From assembly GCA_030613705.1 (NCBI GenBank), contig JAUWLJ010000151.1, positions 1 through 5,832 on the forward strand: a stretch of DNA of 5,832 nucleotides, in the 5' to 3' direction. Position numbers and translations under genes: made by a program. The stretch is from Chloroflexota bacterium. GTDB lineage: Bacteria; Chloroflexota; Anaerolineae; Anaerolineales; UBA4823. This document shows positions 4,883 to 5,832 of the stretch, piece after piece; position 1 is the stretch's first letter, and every line of letters begins with the position of its first letter. The notes below the pieces were generated by a model. The model was given only the letters and a program-made list of their open reading frames with translations, made no database searches and was not told the DNA's origin.

Positions 4883-5832
4883 ATGGATGAGAGATATCTC
4901 GCAGGAGATATTGGGGGCACAAAAACAAGATTAGCTTTGTTCTCGATGGAAGCAGGAGACTACGAGCTGATCGAAAGTGAAACTTTTCCAAGCCAAGAAT
5001 TTTCTTCCCTGGAAGATATCATCCTGACCTATCTGGCTGACAAGCCATATATATTGCGCGGGGCCAGTATTGGTATTGCTGGACCGATTTTCGAAGGCCG
5101 CGCCCGGGTCACTAATCTCAGCTGGATTGTGGAAGAGAGCACTCTCGGCGCAGCTCTTGGCGGTATACCGGTAAGACTGCTGAATGATCTGCATGCCATC
5201 TCTTCTGCCATCCCACACCTGAAGGCAGAAGACCTGGAAACACTGATCCCCGGCGACCCGGCTCCAGAGGGAGCAAAAGGCGTCATCGCGCCAGGCACTG
5301 GATTGGGAGAAGGATTCCTGTTATGGACAGAAGATCGCTACCAACCCTACCCCTCGGAAGGGGGGCATTCCAGTTTTGGACCCGAGACCCCATTACAGCT
5401 GGAGCTGCTCAACTACATGGATCCCATCTTCGGTCATGTCAGCTATGAACGGGTTTGCTCAGGGATGGGGATCGCCAACCTGTATACCTTCTTACGCGAT
5501 GGCAAGGGATTTGACGAGCCTGCCTGGTTGGCTGAGCAGCTGGCTGAGGTTGAAGACCCAACACCGATCATCTCCAAAGCTGCGTTGGAAAACAAAGCCG
5601 AGATATGCACACAGACAATGGGGCTTTTTGTTTCCATCTTAGGCAGCGAGGCTGGCAACCTGGCCTTGAAAGTGCTGGCGACAGGCGGCATATATTTAGG
5701 GGGTGGCATCCCGCGGCGCATTCTCCCGCTTCTGCGAGGAGATAACTTCCGGTTAGCTTTTACTGACAAAGGTCGTTTTGCGAAGATGCTTTGGGAAGTG
5801 CCTGTCTACGTGATTACACACCCACAGGCTGG
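4883..5832 (+). CDS. glk: Glucokinase (Glk family), 3' end cut by window edge
   Basis: The enzyme phosphorylates glucose with ATP to glucose 6-phosphate in the cytoplasm. The visible 316 residues show the phosphate-binding motif GDIGGTKTRLALF at 8-20, TNLSW at 77-81 (sugar-site loop), LLNDLHA at 99-105 with catalytic base Asp102, APGTGLGEGFL at 136-146, EGGHSSFGP at 159-167, SGMGIANLY after about residue 190, and a GGIYLGGGIP nucleotide-site motif near the end. This is the PF02685 glucokinase type rather than a zinc-containing ROK kinase, since the CxCGxxGC motif is absent. The family is about 320-330 residues, and VPVYVITHPQAG resembles E. coli Glk shortly before its C-terminus, so only about 10-20 residues are missing. 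AGGAGGG at 4867-4873 lies 9 bases before the ATG; another ATG at 4887 is out of frame. It follows the selenoprotein gene by 21 bases and completes the route from alpha-glucan through glucose to glucose 6-phosphate. Confidence 0.95.
   Translation, partial: MDERYLAGDIGGTKTRLALFSMEAGDYELIESETFPSQEFSSLEDIILTYLADKPYILRGASIGIAGPIFEGRARVTNLSWIVEESTLGAALGGIPVRLLNDLHAISSAIPHLKAEDLETLIPGDPAPEGAKGVIAPGTGLGEGFLLWTEDRYQPYPSEGGHSSFGPETPLQLELLNYMDPIFGHVSYERVCSGMGIANLYTFLRDGKGFDEPAWLAEQLAEVEDPTPIISKAALENKAEICTQTMGLFVSILGSEAGNLALKVLATGGIYLGGGIPRRILPLLRGDNFRLAFTDKGRFAKMLWEVPVYVITHPQA

Overview
The window is a compact bacterial chromosomal segment with about even base composition, strong Shine-Dalgarno sites and short or overlapping gene junctions. 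UGA is a normal stop codon here: trxA, the glycosidase and the peroxiredoxin-like gene all end in TGA. The gene mix (glucoamylase-type GH15, stand-alone CBM48, glucokinase, Prx-like protein, thioredoxin plus DUF547) fits an anaerobic or facultative heterotroph, perhaps an Anaerolineae-type Chloroflexota. That assignment is an impression from protein style and is not proven by the sequence.

Left part, minus strand: trxA (933-1310) overlaps by ATGA a DUF547-family gene (1-936) that runs off the left edge about ten residues before its expected end. A perfect 14-bp inverted repeat containing two GCGATCGC octamers lies inside the early DUF547 coding sequence. Divergent from trxA is a 49-residue, probably single-pass membrane protein (1515-1664), followed by a strong intrinsic terminator. 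The divergent intergenic region carries two head-to-head copies of the same bipartite 41-bp motif, one facing each gene. They look like paired promoters of one alternative (ECF-like) sigma factor, or paired regulator sites.

Right part, plus strand: a promoter with a perfect TATAAT precedes a four-gene, tightly spaced operon. The genes are a GH15 glucoamylase-type glycosidase (1860-3887), a stand-alone CBM48 glucan-binding protein (3907-4212), a peroxiredoxin-like redox protein (4205-4861) and a glucokinase (4883 to beyond the right edge). GH15 would release glucose from intracellular alpha-glucan, the CBM48 protein could bind the same polymer, and glucokinase would trap the glucose as glucose 6-phosphate.

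The main discovery is in the third gene. Its reading frame has an in-frame TGA (4331-4333) exactly where the family has the first cysteine of its CxxC redox site, and a hairpin suited to be a bacterial SECIS element follows at the right distance. It is best read as an unannotated selenoprotein with a UxxC active site. Ordinary gene calling would truncate it to a GTG start at 4352 and lose the active site and N-terminus.
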